Position numbers and translations under genes: made by a program. DNA of 64,000 nucleotides. It comes from CAZTAK01 sp964611585. GTDB taxonomy: Bacteria; Pseudomonadota; Alphaproteobacteria; SHVP01. How positions within the stretch are numbered: position 1 is the stretch's first letter; the number at the start of each line of letters is the position of its first letter. The stretch covers positions 1 through 64,000 of the forward strand of contig CAZTAK010000005.1 of the NCBI GenBank assembly GCA_964611585.1. Reading direction: 5' to 3'. The notes beneath the pieces are model-generated. The model was given only the letters and a program-made list of their open reading frames with translations, did not search any database and was not told the DNA's origin. This document shows positions 51,839-61,413 of the stretch, piece by piece.

Positions 51839-53997
51839 TGGGCGGCAACCCCCGAGACGGGCGGCCGAACGCCACCGCCGCCCTGAAACCAGCCGATGAT
51901 GGTCCGGTTGAAACGGTCGACCGAACGATCCCACAGGTTCGGGTTCCGCACGATTTCTGCGCGATAGAAAGACGGGCATAAGACTGCCGCGTGCGCCACC
52001 TCGCCGCACAGGCCGCAGTCGACGCAAGCATTGTTGACGGTCGCCACCGGATCGTCCCTCAGCGGATTCGGATTATCCTTGAGGGTGAGGCTCGGACAAC
52101 CGGACAGCCGGATGCACGAATGATCGCCGGTGCAGACCGATGCATCGATCCCGAACCGCGTCCGCACATGGCGACCGCCCCGGGCAAGAATCGTTCGCGT
52201 CGCGGCCTGCACCCGGCGCTGTCGCGCAAGTTGGCATTCACCGTCGGCAACGATCACCTTGAGGCCCTTTTCCGGTGTCGTCATCGCCTCGCGCAACGTG
52301 GCGGTCATCTTGGCGACGCTGTAAGTGCGGATCGTCCGCAGCCACCGGACGCCGACGCCTTTCAAGGCGTTTTCAATGGACATGTCGACGACGTCGCCGA
52401 ACGGATTGCGCTCGGAACTGGGCAGGGACTGCTGGCCCGTGGCCGAGGCATAGCCGTTCTTCATTACCAGCAGCACCGAGTCCGATTCATTGAACACCGA
52501 TCCTGCGACACCCGAAGTGAGGCCTGAATGCCAGAATCCGCCATCGCCCATCACGCTGACGACGCGTTTGCCCTGGGATGCGACCACGCCGGCCGAACTG
52601 GCAAGGCCCATGCCGTACCCCAGCACCGAATTGCCGAATCCGAACGGTTCGCCGGCACCCATCGTATGACAACCGATATCGGCGCTGATGTGAACGGCGC
52701 CCAATTCGCGCTGCACCAGTTTCATGGCACTGAAAACGGGACGCTCGGGGCAGCCGATGCAGAAGGCGCCGGGCCGTGGCGGTACCGGTCCTCCTAGGGC
52801 GGTGGCGGCGGCCTTCTTGCTGTCCTTCACGGTCCGGACGGCGCCACCGGCGCGGGCGAGATCGACACCCGAAGGGACCGCGCCTTCCAGAAACTGCGCC
52901 AGGCCCGCCAGCAGTACCTCGAGGGTGTATTCGCCGGTCATCGGCAGCACGTCCTTGCCGAAAATCTTGGTGTCGACGTTGTGTTTGCGCAGGATCGCGT
53001 TGATCGCCTGCTCGATATAGGCGGGGTGGCTTTCCTCCACCATCAGCACATGGCTTTTTCCCCGGCAGAACGCCGCGATTTCGTCGTCCACCAGCGGATA
53101 GGTCACGTTAAGGACGTGAAGCGGGATTTCGGAACGGCCGTAGATATCGCCGACGCCCGCGCGCTCCAGCGCGTTAATCAGCGTATTGTAGAGACCGCCC
53201 TGCAGGATGATGCCGATGTCCTCACGCGTACCCGCGAAGGTTTCATTCATCTTGTGCTGGTGAATGAAATCGACGGCGGCGCCAATACGCTCTTCGAATT
53301 TCTTCTTCTCCTGGCCGTGCACGAATGGCGGAATGCTCAACCGGTCGCGATCGAACGGTGCCGGTTGGGTGGGATGGTCGGGCGTGTAGGCAGGCCGTTT
53401 GTTGTTCTTCGTCTTGAACGATCCGGTAACGTGGCAGGCGCGGATCCTGAGTTCCATCATTACCGGCGCGCTGCTCGCCTCCGAAAGCTCGAACGCCATT
53501 TCCGTCATGTTCGCGATCACACTGAGATCGGGCCTCGGATCGAGCAGCCAGATTGAAGATTTCATCGCGAAGGCATGGCTTCGTTCCTGCGGGCTCGACG
53601 CGCCGTGGCCGTAATCCTCGCCGACGACGATCAGCGCCCCGCCCTGGACCCCGGCTGAGGCCAGGTAGGTCAGCGGATCGGACGCGACGTTGGTGCCGAC
53701 GATGGCTTTCCAGGTGACCGCGCCCCTCAGCGGATAATTGATCGAGGCTCCCAGCATGGCCGCGGCCGCCGATTCGGTGGTGCAGGCCTCGAAATGGACT
53801 CCCCATTCGTCGAGCAGGTCGCCGGCATCGACCATGACGTCGAGCAGGGCGGCAATCGGTGAGCCCTGATAGCCACCGACGTAGCTCACGCCCGCCTGCA
53901 ACAGGCCCTTGGCGACGGCAAGAATGCCCTCGCCCTGAAAGACCTGGCCATCGCCGAGGCGCAAAAGCTCGACTTCCCGCTTGAACGACCGTTCCAC
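51835..53997 (-). CDS. iorA: indolepyruvate ferredoxin oxidoreductase alpha subunit (IorA-like)
   Basis: A 720-residue ThDP enzyme with the POR domains: GGYQGSPIAALLDVM (N-terminal), GVTWKAIVGTN-like, MGDGGFWHSGLTSGVAGSV with the ThDP GDG motif, and a C-terminal ferredoxin-like domain with NNACVDCGLCGE and other Cys. Start GTG 53997 lies six bases after a GGGAGG site and gives VERSFKREVELLRLGDGQV. It works with the IorB gene that overlaps it. Ferredoxin is the likely electron carrier. The enzyme acts on indole-, phenyl- or hydroxyphenyl-pyruvate in known members. Confidence 0.9.
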   Translation of the reverse strand: MERSFKREVELLRLGDGQVFQGEGILAVAKGLLQAGVSYVGGYQGSPIAALLDVMVDAGDLLDEWGVHFEACTTESAAAAMLGASINYPLRGAVTWKAIVGTNVASDPLTYLASAGVQGGALIVVGEDYGHGASSPQERSHAFAMKSSIWLLDPRPDLSVIANMTEMAFELSEASSAPVMMELRIRACHVTGSFKTKNNKRPAYTPDHPTQPAPFDRDRLSIPPFVHGQEKKKFEERIGAAVDFIHQHKMNETFAGTREDIGIILQGGLYNTLINALERAGVGDIYGRSEIPLHVLNVTYPLVDDEIAAFCRGKSHVLMVEESHPAYIEQAINAILRKHNVDTKIFGKDVLPMTGEYTLEVLLAGLAQFLEGAVPSGVDLARAGGAVRTVKDSKKAAATALGGPVPPRPGAFCIGCPERPVFSAMKLVQRELGAVHISADIGCHTMGAGEPFGFGNSVLGYGMGLASSAGVVASQGKRVVSVMGDGGFWHSGLTSGVAGSVFNESDSVLLVMKNGYASATGQQSLPSSERNPFGDVVDMSIENALKGVGVRWLRTIRTYSVAKMTATLREAMTTPEKGLKVIVADGECQLARQRRVQAATRTILARGGRHVRTRFGIDASVCTGDHSCIRLSGCPSLTLKDNPNPLRDDPVATVNNACVDCGLCGEVAHAAVLCPSFYRAEIVRNPNLWDRSVDRFNRTIIGWFQGGGGVRPPVSGVAAQ

Positions 53998-54191
53998 AAA
54001 CACCCTCCCACGGATACCGGCCCCGATCTTAACCCATTGTGCGCGCGCATGGCTTCCAATCCGGGACGCTTGTTGGACCATTGTCGCCGTGCCATCATCG
54101 CCGCGCGCGCCCAGAGTTGGGCAGGATTTGAGCGATTGAATATGCCCGTCCGCGGCCGCAGCCCGGAGGGCGCTACGAATAGGGGCAAGAC

Positions 54192-55784
54192 ATGACTGAG
54201 GCCCAATCCGACGACGGTTCGTCCTCCACGATCGACGCTCTGCGCCAGATCGTCGGCGCCGATAACGTCCTCACCGGTGACGCCGACCGGCGTTTCTTTT
54301 CAAGCGACGTCTATCGCGAGGCCGGCCCCGCCGCGGTCGTGATTCAGCCCCATACCCGGGAAGAGCTTGCGGCCGCAGTCGGCGCCGCAACCAAGGCGGG
54401 CCTTGCGGTGATCCCGCGAGGCGGCGGTCTTTCCTATACCGGCGGCTACCTTCCGAACGACAGCAACGCAATGATCGTCGACACCCGCGGGCTCGACCGA
54501 ATTGTCGAGATCAACGCGCAAGACATGTACGTCACCGTCGAGGCGGGATGCACCTGGAAGTCGCTCTACGAAGCGCTCGGCAAAAAGAATGTCCGCACGC
54601 CCTATTTTGGGCCGCTCTCGGGCATGTATGCCACCGTCGGCGGGGCGTTGTCGCAGAACAGCATGTTTTTCGGCTCCGGCCTCTATGGCGCAGCGGCGGA
54701 TTCGGTGCTCGGCCTCCAGGTCGTGCTGGCGGACGGGTCCATCCTCAAGACCGGCTCGGCGGCCACGCCGTTCCAGCCATCGCCGTTTTTCCGCAGCTAT
54801 GGTCCCGATCTGACCGGGCTGTTCGTCGGCGATACCGGCGCCTTGGGTTTCAAGGTCGAGGCCACGTTCAAACTGATTCCGGCGCCGGCGGCGACATCGT
54901 TTGCCTCGTTCGGATTCGATTCGATGGAAGACCTTTGCCAGGTGATGGCGGAAGTGTCGCGCCGTGGCCTGGCGGCCGAATGTTTCGGCTTCGATCCTTT
55001 CTTGCAGGAACAAAGGATGAAGCGCGCCGGATTGATCAAAGATCTGAAATCACTGGCGGGTGTTGCGCGGGCCGGTAAATCGCTCGGCAGCGGTCTGAAA
55101 GAGGCCACGAAGGTCGTGGCCGCCGGCCGGCGTTTCATGGAGGGCGTCAACTATTCAATGCACGTCGTCCTCGACGGGCGTAACGAGGCGGACGCGACAA
55201 GCCGCCTCGAAGAGGCGCGCAGCATCGCCCTTGCCACCGGCACCGAGGTCAAGAACAGCATGCCCAAGGTGGTGCGCGCGGCGCCGTTCGGGCCGCCGGT
55301 CACCATGCTGGGACCCGAAGGGCAGCGCTGGGTGCCGATTCACGCCATTGTCCCGCACAGCCGGATCGTCGATACGATTAATGCAGTACAGGATTTTTTC
55401 GAATCCCAGTCCGCTCTGATCGATCGGCATGGCATCGAGTGGGGCTACTTGCTCAGCACCTGCGGCCACCAGGCCTTTTTGGTCGAACCCATGTTCTTCT
55501 GGGAGGACGCGCGCAACTATTATCACGATCGCTATCTCGGCGATGACCATGTATCGAAGCTGAAGACGTACCCCGACAACCCCGCGGCTCGGGAGGCGGT
55601 GCATACATTGCGCTCGGGCCTTGCCGACTTGTTCAAGGAGCGCGGCGCCGTCCATTTTCAGATCGGGAAATGGTACCGCTACCGCGAGGGCCGTCACCCC
55701 GAAACCTTCCGGCTTCTTGAAATCATCAAGGACTACCTCGATCCCGCGGGGCGCGTGAACCCGGGTTCGCTCGGTCTCGGCTGA
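54192..55784 (+). CDS. FAD-binding oxidoreductase (GlcD/PCMH type)
   Basis: A 530-residue flavoprotein. The PCMH FAD domain starts IVGADNVLTGDADRRFFSSD, has AVIPRGGGLSYTGGYLP and the PYFGPLSGMYATVGGALSQN segment. The C-terminal cap ends PAGRVNPGSLGLG. This is the family of glycolate, lactate and vanillyl-alcohol-type oxidases. It is divergent from iorA with 194 bases between starts. The electron acceptor and substrate are unknown; the neighbourhood suggests an alpha-hydroxy acid leading to a keto acid for IorAB. Confidence 0.9.
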   Translation: MTEAQSDDGSSSTIDALRQIVGADNVLTGDADRRFFSSDVYREAGPAAVVIQPHTREELAAAVGAATKAGLAVIPRGGGLSYTGGYLPNDSNAMIVDTRGLDRIVEINAQDMYVTVEAGCTWKSLYEALGKKNVRTPYFGPLSGMYATVGGALSQNSMFFGSGLYGAAADSVLGLQVVLADGSILKTGSAATPFQPSPFFRSYGPDLTGLFVGDTGALGFKVEATFKLIPAPAATSFASFGFDSMEDLCQVMAEVSRRGLAAECFGFDPFLQEQRMKRAGLIKDLKSLAGVARAGKSLGSGLKEATKVVAAGRRFMEGVNYSMHVVLDGRNEADATSRLEEARSIALATGTEVKNSMPKVVRAAPFGPPVTMLGPEGQRWVPIHAIVPHSRIVDTINAVQDFFESQSALIDRHGIEWGYLLSTCGHQAFLVEPMFFWEDARNYYHDRYLGDDHVSKLKTYPDNPAAREAVHTLRSGLADLFKERGAVHFQIGKWYRYREGRHPETFRLLEIIKDYLDPAGRVNPGSLGLG

Positions 55785-55993
55785 GCCGGGCGCCGGGCGG
55801 AGCCAGAGCGCAGCGGCACGGGCACGCCGCGGGCGCGTTCACCCGCGCCGGCCGCCGGGGGCCCAGATGATTACTCGGCGCTAACGGCCCTAACTTGCAT
55901 TTACTCAATATTAAGAGCCGCTGGGGCATTCTCCTTTTCTTCGAGATACCACGGGTGCGACCGGCGGGGGCGCACCCAGCAAAAGGAGCCACA

Positions 55994-56245
55994 ATGACAA
56001 TCGGCGCAGTATCGGCCGCCCAGACGGCGGTCTCAATATTGAATAATACCAATGGTGCTGGCCAGAATGCCGGGACTGGATCGGCCACCAGCACGAAAGA
56101 AACCCTGGAACAGATTGCGACCACAGCGGAAGCGGGCGGGGAATCCGGTTCGAGCGTCAATATTACCGCACAGGTTGCCAACGACAGCGCCGCCGGGTCC
56201 GATACCGGCGATTCGGTCGGCACTCAGGTCGACCTCACCGTTTGA
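55994..56245 (+). CDS. hypothetical small Ser/Thr/Gly-rich protein, 83 aa
   Basis: A strong AAAGGAG site precedes ATG 55994. The protein is low-complexity, without Cys and almost without basic residues, rich in T, S, A, G and N (MTIGAVSAAQTAVSILNN). It has no clear signal peptide or membrane span. I do not recognise the family. An upstream A-rich stretch (55870-55925) may hold its promoter. The function is unknown. Confidence 0.55.
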   Translation: MTIGAVSAAQTAVSILNNTNGAGQNAGTGSATSTKETLEQIATTAEAGGESGSSVNITAQVANDSAAGSDTGDSVGTQVDLTV

Positions 56246-56457
56246 TCCCCCATATCTCTGATTGAGTATCGGGGTGCCTTGGCAGCGCCCCGGCGATGCG
56301 GGATCGAGTCCCGCCACCAATGCGCGGCCGCCACACGATTGTTTTATTGCTCGTGAGGCCTGGGCCCCTATGATTTCGGCCTCAACTGACCAAGTATGGA
56401 GAGGCGTCGTCGCGTTCGCAGCGGCGCCAGTACTCTTGTCGGATTTCGAGGCAACGA
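56246..56457. other. 212-base intergenic region
   Basis: It contains a hairpin GCGGGA-TCGAG-TCCCGC near 56298-56314 followed by CACCA. This looks like a tRNA T-arm but lacks the rest of a tRNA. No other gene is seen. The promoter for the DsbD-like gene should lie here. Confidence 0.35.
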
Positions 56458-58590
56458 ATGACGTCGTTCCTGAGGCAGGCCGGGGCGTTTCTTGGCCTCG
56501 TTCTTTTCGGGATTTCCGGATCTTTGTCTGTCGCCGCGGCTCCGGCGGCGAGCGACTGGATCGAATATGGCCAGGGCCGTATCCGGTTGATCTCGGCGCC
56601 GGCCGGCGTCGCTGACGGGACGATTCGCCTCGGCCTTCAATACGATATCGAACCGGGTTGGGAAATCTATTGGCGCTCGCCGGGCGAGGCCGGATACCCG
56701 ACCACTATCGACTGGACCGGCACCGAGAATATTGTTGACGCTGAAATATTCTGGCCGGTGCCGGGACGCTTCCAGATATTCGGCCTCGACACTTTCGGCT
56801 ACAAGGGAGAAGTGGTGTTGCCGATCGAAGGCCGCATCCTTCGCCCGAACGAGGCCGCGCAGATTCGCGCCGCCGTCAATTTTCTGACCTGCCAGGAAAC
56901 CTGTGTCCCGCATGACGTCGTCCTCTCTCTCGACCTGCCGGGCGGGGCGGGCGGCGTTTCCGAGCACGCCCGGCTGATCAACAGGTATTGGGCCCAGGTC
57001 CCGAAATCGGATCCGGCGGTCGGTCTTCGTGTCGCTCGCACCGAACTGGTCGCGACCGGCGAGAATCCGCTGCTGCAAGTCATTGCCTTTTCCGAAAGTC
57101 CGTTCCGGACACCCGACGTCTTCGTCGAAGGGCCGCAAAACTATATTTTCGCCCCGCCCGATGTTCGGCTATCCGAAAGCGGTGGCCGCGCGGTGTTTCA
57201 TATCCCGATCAGTTTGGCGGTAGTCCAGGGCGAGGGGCCGCCACCCGATTTATTGGGTGGCGAACTGACTATTACCCTTGTCGACCAGGGCCGCGCGATC
57301 GAGCAGACCCTGACGACCGTGCTGGGTCAGGCGGTAGCCACCTCGTTCATGCCGATTGTCTTGGTGCTTGCGTTGGCTTTTCTCGGTGGACTGATTCTCA
57401 ACGTCATGCCGTGTGTGTTGCCGGTGTTGTCGATCAAACTGATGGGCGTCATGAACCACGGCGGTGGAGACCAACGCCATGTCCGGAACGGGTTCCTCGC
57501 CTCATCGGCCGGCATCGTCTTCGCTTTTCTGGTTCTGGCCGCCGGTCTGATCGCGCTCAAATACGCGGGTGCCGCCGTGGGCTGGGGCATCCAGTTTCAG
57601 CAGCCGTTGTTCATCGCAGCGATGACGGTGCTGATTACGCTGTTTGCAGCAAATATGTGGGGACTTTTCGAGTTGTCGCTGCCGCAATGGATTTCGGGTC
57701 TCGCGCTGCGGGGCGGCGGAGAGCGCCGCTCCGATGGACTGGTATCGTCCTTTGGAACCGGTGTCTTTGCGACCATTCTCGCCACTCCGTGTTCGGCGCC
57801 CTTCTTTGGTACCGCCATCGGTTTTGCGCTCGCCCGCGGGGCCTTCGAGATTGGCGGAATATTCGCCGCGCTCGGGCTCGGCATGGCGCTTCCCTACCTC
57901 GTACTCGCCGCTTTTCCAGGCCTTGCTACGCGGCTGCCGCGTCCCGGTGCGTGGATGGTAACCGTCAAGAAGGTGTTAGGCGTTGCGCTAGCCGGGACTG
58001 CCGTGTGGTTGATTTCCATTTTCGCCTTTCAGGTGGGCACGGTGGGCGCAGTAACGCTGGCCGCGATAATGGTGGCGGCAATCGGCGTGTTGTGGGCGCG
58101 GCAGCATGTTTCGGCCGCGGTTTCGAGATTCGCCCCCGTTGCCGTCGCTGCCCTTGCCGTGGTTGCGCTCGCGACATCGGGCATGGTGCCTCGCGGATTC
58201 GAGCCGCCAAAGGCCGGTCCCACAGACTGGGCTCCCTTCGACGAGGCTGCGATCCCGGGCCTGGTTGCAGAGGGAAAAATTGTCTTTGTCGATGTTACGG
58301 CCGAGTGGTGTGTAACCTGCTTGGTCAACAAGCGGCTCGTGCTCGACCGCGGCGAGGTAGCGCGGATTCTTGCCCGTGAAGACGTCGTCGCCATGCAGGC
58401 GGACTGGACCAACCCGGACGAATCGATCGCCGCCTACCTGGCCCGCAACAACCGGTTCGGAATCCCGTTCAACATCATCTACGGCCCGGTCGCGCCCAAC
58501 GGCCTCATCCTGCCCGAGCTTCTAACCCGGAATGTCGTGATGCAGACTTTTGATGCCGCAGCGGGACGAATCCTGGCGGCAGGCTCTTGA
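56458..58590 (+). CDS. DsbD/ScsB-like thiol:disulfide interchange protein
   Basis: A 710-residue membrane protein. A signal peptide (1-28) is followed by a periplasmic DsbD-alpha-like domain with the CQETC pair (NFLTCQETCVPHD, near 145), eight or so membrane helices with the CcdA/DsbD core (LNVMPCVLPVLSIKLMGV and ATPCSAPFFGTA), and a C-terminal thioredoxin domain with CVTC (WCVTCLVNKRLV). This is the ScsB type that transfers reducing power from cytoplasm to periplasm and is linked to copper stress. The TlpA-like gene follows 26 bases later. Confidence 0.92.
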   Translation: MTSFLRQAGAFLGLVLFGISGSLSVAAAPAASDWIEYGQGRIRLISAPAGVADGTIRLGLQYDIEPGWEIYWRSPGEAGYPTTIDWTGTENIVDAEIFWPVPGRFQIFGLDTFGYKGEVVLPIEGRILRPNEAAQIRAAVNFLTCQETCVPHDVVLSLDLPGGAGGVSEHARLINRYWAQVPKSDPAVGLRVARTELVATGENPLLQVIAFSESPFRTPDVFVEGPQNYIFAPPDVRLSESGGRAVFHIPISLAVVQGEGPPPDLLGGELTITLVDQGRAIEQTLTTVLGQAVATSFMPIVLVLALAFLGGLILNVMPCVLPVLSIKLMGVMNHGGGDQRHVRNGFLASSAGIVFAFLVLAAGLIALKYAGAAVGWGIQFQQPLFIAAMTVLITLFAANMWGLFELSLPQWISGLALRGGGERRSDGLVSSFGTGVFATILATPCSAPFFGTAIGFALARGAFEIGGIFAALGLGMALPYLVLAAFPGLATRLPRPGAWMVTVKKVLGVALAGTAVWLISIFAFQVGTVGAVTLAAIMVAAIGVLWARQHVSAAVSRFAPVAVAALAVVALATSGMVPRGFEPPKAGPTDWAPFDEAAIPGLVAEGKIVFVDVTAEWCVTCLVNKRLVLDRGEVARILAREDVVAMQADWTNPDESIAAYLARNNRFGIPFNIIYGPVAPNGLILPELLTRNVVMQTFDAAAGRILAAGS

Positions 58591-58616
58591 ATGAATATGT
58601 GGAAAGGCAGCTGTCT

Positions 58617-59198
58617 ATGACCCGCAAAACCGGGATCGCCGCAGGTCTCGCAATCTTGGTCATCATTGCCGCCGCGTTCGTATTTCTCGGACCGGCGAAC
58701 CGCAACGGGCTCGGGCCACGTCTGGAAGGCCAGGTGCAGTATTTCACGCTTGCCGGCGGCGGCCGCGCAGGGCCCGTGTCGGCCTGGTTTGACCGCAACG
58801 GTGGCGAAATCTCCCTCGAAGATTTCCGCGGCCGGGTCGTACTGGTCAATTTCTGGGCGTCGTGGTGTGAGCTCTGCCTGCGCGAATTGCCATCTATGAG
58901 CCGTCTTCAGGTGGAAATGGCTGGCTCCGACTTCACGGTCATCGCTATCAATATCGACCGCGAGGGGCTGCCCGCGGCGGCGCCCTATTCGGAACGCCTC
59001 GGCCTTGACGCGCTCGAAATCTATCTTGACCCACGGAGCCGGGTCGCGCGCGAGGTCGGCGTCAACCAGATGCCGACGACGGTGCTCTACGACCGGGACG
59101 GTAACGAGATCGGTCGTCTGGAGGGGTCCGCCGAGTGGGACGAGCCAGAGGCCAAGGCGCTGCTGCGGTTCTTTATCGACAAGCCGCTGCCGATCTAA
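58617..59198 (+). CDS. TlpA-like periplasmic thioredoxin-family protein
   Basis: A 193-residue membrane-anchored protein with an N-terminal span (8-25). A thioredoxin fold has active-site WASWCELCLRE (Cys84-Cys87) and the cis-Pro MPTTVLYDRDG near 150. Classical TlpA proteins have CxPC; here it is CELC, so redox potential may differ. ATG 58617 is 26 bases after the DsbD-like stop, with GGAAAGG upstream. The DsbD-like protein is its probable reductant. Clients could include copper-centre proteins such as SCO1. Confidence 0.9.
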   Translation: MTRKTGIAAGLAILVIIAAAFVFLGPANRNGLGPRLEGQVQYFTLAGGGRAGPVSAWFDRNGGEISLEDFRGRVVLVNFWASWCELCLRELPSMSRLQVEMAGSDFTVIAINIDREGLPAAAPYSERLGLDALEIYLDPRSRVAREVGVNQMPTTVLYDRDGNEIGRLEGSAEWDEPEAKALLRFFIDKPLPI

Positions 59199-59227
59199 GT
59201 GCCCCCCTGCGGCGCCGGAGAGTGCCG

Positions 59228-59977
59228 TCAGGTCCGGCGGAAAACGGCTGCCGCGATCCAGCCCCCCGCCACCGCCAGAATAATCGCGAGGATGCCGTAG
59301 ATTGCGGGCTGGTCGTTGGCAAGCTCATAGACCGCCCGTTCGATTCCCGACTTGGAGATGAACAACGGCGTCGACTGACGGCTGACAAGCTGCCCGTAAC
59401 GGAAGAGGTACACGTCCGCCGAATAGGTGCCAGTGGGTGCGTTGGCGGGGAACCGGATTTGAGTCCGGAAAAGTTCGTTCTTTACAAACGTCACAGCGCC
59501 CTCGCCGGTCCGGTACAATTGCGCGGTTTCCTTGTTGCGGATCAGCGCCGCACTGAACTCTTTGAAATCCTGCGCGGAAATCTCATGGGCGGGCGCAAAA
59601 TTGAGATTACCGGGCCGGATCCCGAGTTCGGCGAATACGGCCGGCTCGGCAATCTCCACCAGCGGCACCGATGTACTGAGCGAATAGTACGCGGGCACGC
59701 CGGTAAACGTGACGGCGGTCCGGTTAATCCAGATGCCGGCAACGCGTTCCTTGCGGCGGACAACAACGTCTTCGCTCGGGCCGATGACGGCAATCACGAC
59801 CTGGCTGTCTTCGTCGGCAGTCCCGAACAAGAGTATTTCGGCACCCGAAAAACCGGACGTGATTTCGATGACGTGGGTCGACAAATCGGCGACCAGCGGT
59901 TCCGCGCGGGCAGCAACCCCGGCTAGGGCTGCCGCTGCACCCGCAACGATCAGGATTTTCCCAAAGTTCCGCATCAT
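59228..59977 (-). CDS. TIGR02186-family membrane protein
   Basis: A 249-residue protein. A signal peptide (1-25, ending VAARAE), a periplasmic beta-rich domain with ITSGFSGAEILLFGTADEDS and VVIAVIGPSEDVVVRRKERV, and a C-terminal membrane anchor (ILAIILAVAGGWIAAAVF). This is the putative Alph_Pro_TM group seen in Alphaproteobacteria, usually next to TauE-type genes as here. The start overlaps the TauE stop by four bases (ATGA at 59974-59977). Its function is unproven; a sulfur-transport accessory role is inferred. Confidence 0.87.
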   Translation of the reverse strand: MMRNFGKILIVAGAAAALAGVAARAEPLVADLSTHVIEITSGFSGAEILLFGTADEDSQVVIAVIGPSEDVVVRRKERVAGIWINRTAVTFTGVPAYYSLSTSVPLVEIAEPAVFAELGIRPGNLNFAPAHEISAQDFKEFSAALIRNKETAQLYRTGEGAVTFVKNELFRTQIRFPANAPTGTYSADVYLFRYGQLVSRQSTPLFISKSGIERAVYELANDQPAIYGILAIILAVAGGWIAAAVFRRT

Positions 59978-60894
59978 TCCGCCAGCACCGCGCCAATCGA
60001 GAATTGATCGACTGGAACCGCCACGAGATCGAAAAACAGTTTCGCGCAAACCGCCAGAACCATCAGCGCCAGCAGGGCGCGCAGCTGTTCACCCCGCAGC
60101 TTGACGCCGACGCGCGCGCCAAACTGGGCGCCCACGACCGCGCCTGCCAGCAACAAAAGGGCCAATACAACGTCCACCGTCTGGTTGGTTACCGAGTGCA
60201 GAAACGTGACGTTGGCGGTGACGAAGATGATCTGAAATAGCGAAGTCCCGACAACGATAGCCGTTGGCATCCCGAGCAGGTAAATCATCGCCGGAATCAT
60301 GATGAAGCCGCCGCCGACGCCCATGATCGCGGCGAGCATTCCGACCAGGAACCCGACCGCCAGTGGCGGCAACACGCTGATATATAGTTTTGACTTGTGG
60401 AAGCGCAGGCGGAACGGCAGTCCGTGGGCCCAGTAATGGACATGGGCCTTGCGCGGCGGCGCACCCTTGCGGCGGGTGCGCAAGATCATGCGGACGCTTT
60501 CGATCAGCATCAGCGATCCGATGATGCCCAAAAACACCACGAAGGCCACCGAAATTACCAGGTCAATCTGGCCTATTTCCCGCAACAGGCGGAACAGAAA
60601 CGTGCCCGTGGTCGAGCCGAACGCACCGCCCACCACCAGGACCAGGCCCATCTTGAAATCGACGTTGCCGCGCCGCCAGTGGGCGATCACGCCTGAGACC
60701 GAGGTCGCGACAATCTGATTGGCTTCAGTGGCGACGGCGACCGCTGGTGGGATGCCCACGAAAATCAACAGCGGTGTCATCAGAAATCCGCCGCCGACGC
60801 CGAACATACCGGAGAGAAACCCGACCGCGCCCCCCATGCCCAGGATGAGAAAGATATTGAGCGATAGCTCGGCAATGGGTAGATAGATCTGCAT
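59974..60894 (-). CDS. TauE/SafE (TSUP) family sulfite/organic sulfur exporter
   Basis: A 306-residue membrane protein with about eight helices. It has the repeated glycine motif GFLSGMFGVGGGFLMTPLLIF in the N-half and GMLAAIMGVGGGFIMIPAMIYLLG in the C-half, typical of TSUP transporters. Family members export sulfite, sulfoacetate or thiosulfate. It is translationally coupled to the TIGR02186 gene downstream. A degenerate molybdoenzyme segment and a BigR/SqrR-like repressor upstream support a sulfur theme. Confidence 0.92.
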   Translation of the reverse strand: MQIYLPIAELSLNIFLILGMGGAVGFLSGMFGVGGGFLMTPLLIFVGIPPAVAVATEANQIVATSVSGVIAHWRRGNVDFKMGLVLVVGGAFGSTTGTFLFRLLREIGQIDLVISVAFVVFLGIIGSLMLIESVRMILRTRRKGAPPRKAHVHYWAHGLPFRLRFHKSKLYISVLPPLAVGFLVGMLAAIMGVGGGFIMIPAMIYLLGMPTAIVVGTSLFQIIFVTANVTFLHSVTNQTVDVVLALLLLAGAVVGAQFGARVGVKLRGEQLRALLALMVLAVCAKLFFDLVAVPVDQFSIGAVLAE

Positions 60895-61413
60895 CTAGGC
60901 CAGCGGAACTCCGAAAACCAGTAAGACAGATAACGCGGGGGGCAGGATCATGCGCCGCACTCCGGGGCTTTGAAAGCCTACACACAATATATTAGCAGGT
61001 TCAAAACTATCAATGGAATCTGCCCCTCGCGGGTGACAAAAAGTATCTCTCCTTGCCCTACGAAGGCCGGTGAGCCAACCCGCCATCGACCTCTCCGGAC
61101 CGTTGCCGACGAGATGTGGAGATCCGCCTGCAAAAGGTGCGCATACCGTGGTGGCATCCGTGCGCGCTTACACGCCTGCCAGATTCGCTGCATTGAGGGC
61201 AAACCCGATCGCCCGGTGGACCGGGGTGTTCGGTGCGCCAAGGGCTCGGCCAGGATCCTGAAGCCGGGGTCGCCCGCCGCCGTGCCTATGGCGCCCGGCC
61301 TGGAGATAGAGAGCGGGCTTTCAATCGCCGGGGCAAGGCCCGCGGTCACGCTCTAATAGGGCGCGCCGTCGGTCGGGGCGATTTGCGGCAATCGATGCCG
61401 CGCGACACTCGGG
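60895..61413. other. 519-base region, mostly a decayed gene
   Basis: The start (60895-61069) should carry the promoter of the TauE operon. The middle (61080-61330) is a degenerate molybdopterin oxidoreductase segment (separate entry). Nothing else is recognised. Confidence 0.5.
61085..61330 (+). pseudogene. remnant of a molybdopterin oxidoreductase N-terminus (SoeA/formate-dehydrogenase like)
   Basis: One frame reads RSACKRCAYRGGIRARLHAC, then QIRCIEGKPDRPVDRGVRCA and KGSARILKPGSPA. It matches the Fe-S/MGD N-terminal domain of molybdenum oxidoreductases (CxxC...CGI...RxIEGxPDxPVxxGxLCAKGxAGI). The third Cys is a Gly and only about 60 residues remain, without start, stop or continuing frame. 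Sulfite-oxidising SoeA-type enzymes are commonly near TauE-type exporters, so this may be a decayed sulfur gene. It is a short fragment, not a functional gene. Confidence 0.5.

Noticed and set aside
56298..56319. Possible tRNA or tmRNA end (GCGGGA-TCGAG-TCCCGC followed by CACCA)
   Set aside because: No acceptor 5' strand, anticodon arm or D-arm can be drawn. The CACCA follows the stem without the seven acceptor bases, so it is just a small hairpin.
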